From Nitrospiraceae bacterium (GTDB lineage Bacteria; Nitrospirota; Nitrospiria; Nitrospirales; Nitrospiraceae), in assembly GCA_025934615.1 (NCBI GenBank), contig JAICXS010000078.1, positions 1 through 7,519 on the forward strand: DNA of 7,519 bases. Direction: 5' to 3'. The translations under genes and the position numbers were made by a program. The notes under the pieces are model-generated. The model searched no databases, was not told where the DNA came from, and worked only from the letters and a program-made list of their open reading frames with translations. This document shows positions 6,273 through 7,519 of this stretch, piece by piece (position 1 is the first letter of the stretch; the number at the start of each line of letters is the position of its first letter).

Positions 6273-6398
6273 TGGAATGCTGAAAAAGGTTCCCAACTGC
6301 GTTCTCGTCTTGAAAGCATCCTCAACGTACCCCAGAGGGTACGCCTGCGGTGCATTCTGCGCCTGCGGCCTTGTTGGAGAACCTTTTTGAGCATTCCA
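6273..6398. repeat. 126-bp palindromic MITE-like intergenic element with 25/26-bp terminal inverted repeats
   Basis: The left arm 6273-6297 (starting TGGAATGCTGAAAAAGGTTC) is the inverse of the right arm 6373-6398 (ending AACCTTTTTGAGCATTCCA), with one substitution and one 1-nt gap. The interior holds a perfect hairpin CGTACCC-CAGA-GGGTACG (6326-6343) and a direct repeat GCCTGCGG (6343-6350 and 6361-6368). The dinucleotide CA flanks both ends, a possible but weak 2-bp target duplication. It begins 7 nt after the lapB stop. It encodes no protein, so any mobility would need a transposase in trans. As RNA it would fold into a long stem-loop that could end or stabilise the upstream transcript. 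From memory, similar elements with CTCAAAAAGGTTCTCCA arms recur in Nitrospira genomes. Confidence 0.8.
6326..6343. repeat. Perfect 7-bp inner hairpin of the palindromic element
   Basis: CGTACCC (6326-6332) and GGGTACG (6337-6343) are exact inverse copies around a 4-nt loop CAGA. It sits near the middle of the 126-bp element, giving a cruciform-like structure with an inner and an outer stem. No T-run follows it, so alone it is not an intrinsic terminator. Confidence 0.75.
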
Positions 6399-6423
6399 CA
6401 TCATTGGAGTTAACGAGTCGATT

Positions 6424-6428
6424 AGGAG
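6424..6428 (+). promoter_or_regulatory. Ribosome binding site that fixes the bioB start
   Basis: AGGAG at 6424-6428 stands 5 nt before ATG 6434. The longer open frame from ATG 6350 adds 28 residues that lie mostly inside the palindromic repeat and have no such site, so 6434 is the better start. Confidence 0.75.
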
Positions 6429-6433
6429 AAGTA

Positions 6434-7477
6434 ATGACAGACTTTGATGTGTTTGCTGAGAAGGCGCTTCGGGATGAGATACTGTCGAGAGAAGAATCGC
6501 TCAGCGTGTTGGCGACTGCGGATGAGCAGTTGCTTGAGCTGTTGAACGCGGCCTTTCGGGTGCGCGAGCGGTATTTTGGCCGGACGGTGCGGTTGCAGAT
6601 GTTGATGAATGCGAAGAGCGGGGCCTGCCAGGAGGATTGCCATTATTGTTCGCAATCAGCCGTATCCTCCGCCGACATCCACCAATATGGGTTGCTGCCG
6701 AAAGATCAAATGGTGGAAGGCGCCCGCCGTGCCGCCTCCGCGAAAGCGCAACGCTATTGTATTGTGATCAGCGGACGTAGTCCGCTGGATCGCGACGTCG
6801 CAGAAATTTCAGATGCGGTCCGGGCCATCAAGCAAGAAGTCCCCATTCAGGTCTGCTGCTCACTGGGGCTGTTGAATGAAGCACAGGCCAAGCGGCTCAA
6901 GGCGGCCGGTGTGGATCGCATTAATCATAACTTGAACACCAGCGAGGCGTTCCATCCAGAAATCTGTACGACGCATACCTTCCAGGATCGCCTCGACACC
7001 ATCCGGCACGCCCGCGCCGCCGGCTTGGAATTGTGCTCCGGCGGGATCATTGGAATGGGCGAGAGCGATTACGATATCGTGGACCTGGCCCTCTCGTTAA
7101 AGGAAGTCAACCCGCACTCGATCCCACTCAATATGCTGCATCCCGTTCCTGGAACGCCGCTTCAAGAGATGCATCGATTGACGCCGCAACGCTGCCTCAA
7201 AGTCCTTTGTCTCTTTCGCTTTCTTCATCCGAAGACTGAGATTCGAGTCGCGGGAGGACGGGAGTTCAATTTGCGGACCCTGCAACCGCTCTCGCTCTAT
7301 GCCGCCGATTCCATTTTCGTCGGCGGCTATTTAACGACTCCAGGCCAACCCGCACCAGAAGCCTGGAAGATGATCGAAGATCTCGGCTTCAGCATCGAAG
7401 TGGACTATCAGTTCACACCCTCTCAAAGTCCTTCAGAGCCACACAGTCCTCAATTGTTCAACATTGTGCGCGTCTAA
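6434..7477 (+). CDS. bioB: Biotin synthase (radical SAM)
   Basis: BioB inserts sulfur into dethiobiotin to make biotin, using a radical SAM [4Fe-4S] cluster and a sacrificial [2Fe-2S] cluster. With the start at 6434 the protein has 347 residues, normal for the family. The radical SAM motif CQEDCHYC gives C65, C69 and C72. The [2Fe-2S] ligands appear as C109 (RYCIVISGR), C141 or C142 (VCCSLG), C201 (LCSGGIIGMGE) and R271 (IRVAGGRE). Other signatures are DRINHNLNTS (161-170), PLNMLHPVPGTPL and FVGGYLTTPGQP (295-306). The HNLNTS form and GGYLTTPGQ ending are standard BioB. The cluster-carrying parts are intact, so it should be active. No other bio gene is in the window. It is bracketed by two copies of the same palindromic repeat, which separates it from the ribosomal operon. 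Confidence 0.97.
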   Translation: MTDFDVFAEKALRDEILSREESLSVLATADEQLLELLNAAFRVRERYFGRTVRLQMLMNAKSGACQEDCHYCSQSAVSSADIHQYGLLPKDQMVEGARRAASAKAQRYCIVISGRSPLDRDVAEISDAVRAIKQEVPIQVCCSLGLLNEAQAKRLKAAGVDRINHNLNTSEAFHPEICTTHTFQDRLDTIRHARAAGLELCSGGIIGMGESDYDIVDLALSLKEVNPHSIPLNMLHPVPGTPLQEMHRLTPQRCLKVLCLFRFLHPKTEIRVAGGREFNLRTLQPLSLYAADSIFVGGYLTTPGQPAPEAWKMIEDLGFSIEVDYQFTPSQSPSEPHSPQLFNIVRV

Positions 7478-7498
7478 TCATTACTGCACGATCAAACA

Positions 7499-7519
7499 GG
7501 CTGCTCAAAAAGTTCTCCA
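7499..7519. repeat. Truncated arm of a second copy of the palindromic element (window edge)
   Basis: GGCTGCTCAAAAAGTTCTCCA matches the inverse of the right arm of the 6273-6398 element from TGCTCAAAAAG onward, with one G missing in GGTT. It lies 21 nt after the bioB stop and runs off the window, so the rest of the copy is not visible. Confidence 0.6.

Noticed and set aside
6373..6398. Right arm with CCTTTTT as an intrinsic terminator for lapB
   Set aside because: The T-run lies inside the stem and not after it, and the loop between the arms is about 75 nt. A terminator role remains possible but is not supported by form.
5925..6413. 162-codon + strand frame overlapping the end of lapB and the repeat
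   Set aside because: It is an Arg/Ser/Pro-rich shadow of the lapB frame with no ribosome binding site or family resemblance.
6387..6415. TTGAGC plus TTAACG as a promoter for bioB reading out of the repeat
   Set aside because: The -10 candidate is poor and the -35 matches 4 of 6; not enough to call a promoter.

Overview
The window is a stretch of conserved bacterial chromosome, about 54% GC by eye, with seven closely packed housekeeping genes, an outer-membrane-type gene before them and a biotin gene after them. All genes are on the + strand. The outer membrane beta-barrel protein and the LapB-type protein indicate a Gram-negative, LPS-making organism. The gene order, protein character and two families of short intergenic repeats suggest Nitrospira (phylum Nitrospirota). 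That assignment is from memory of such genomes; no database search was run.

Layout. 75-764 encodes a secreted, small outer-membrane beta-barrel protein with an aromatic C-terminus. A well-formed extended -10 promoter (804-833) then starts the main operon: rplU (L21), rpmA (L27), obgE (50S-assembly GTPase), proB (glutamate 5-kinase), nadD (nicotinate-mononucleotide adenylyltransferase), rsfS (ribosomal silencing factor) and a TPR/zinc-ribbon membrane protein of the LapB type. Several junctions overlap: obgE/proB by 19 nt, nadD/rsfS by 17-68 nt depending on the rsfS start, and rsfS/lapB by 1 nt (TAATG). This suggests translational coupling from ribosome assembly genes through NAD and proline synthesis to a regulator of LPS synthesis. 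proA, the usual partner of proB, is not present. In its place between proB and nadD is a 95-bp spacer of TCAGCACT/AGTGCTGA-type repeats.

After the LapB-like gene lies a 126-bp palindromic, MITE-like element with 25/26-bp terminal inverted repeats (6273-6398). bioB (biotin synthase, all cluster ligands present) follows. The window ends inside what looks like an arm of a second copy of the same element, so bioB is bracketed by it.

The points most worth a second look are: (1) the LapB-like protein has a LapA-like two-helix membrane module at its N-terminus, so it looks like a natural LapA-LapB fusion; (2) rsfS has no ATG, GTG or TTG near its excellent ribosome binding site, and the best-placed initiation codon is AUC; (3) the palindromic element flanks bioB, and the longest bioB reading frame begins inside it; (4) NadD has HRCH where HxGH is expected, and ObgE has TKMD where NKxD is expected. 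No wholly new multi-gene system is visible. No tRNA, rRNA, CRISPR array, transposase or phage gene was seen, and no stretch over 300 bases lacks a gene.
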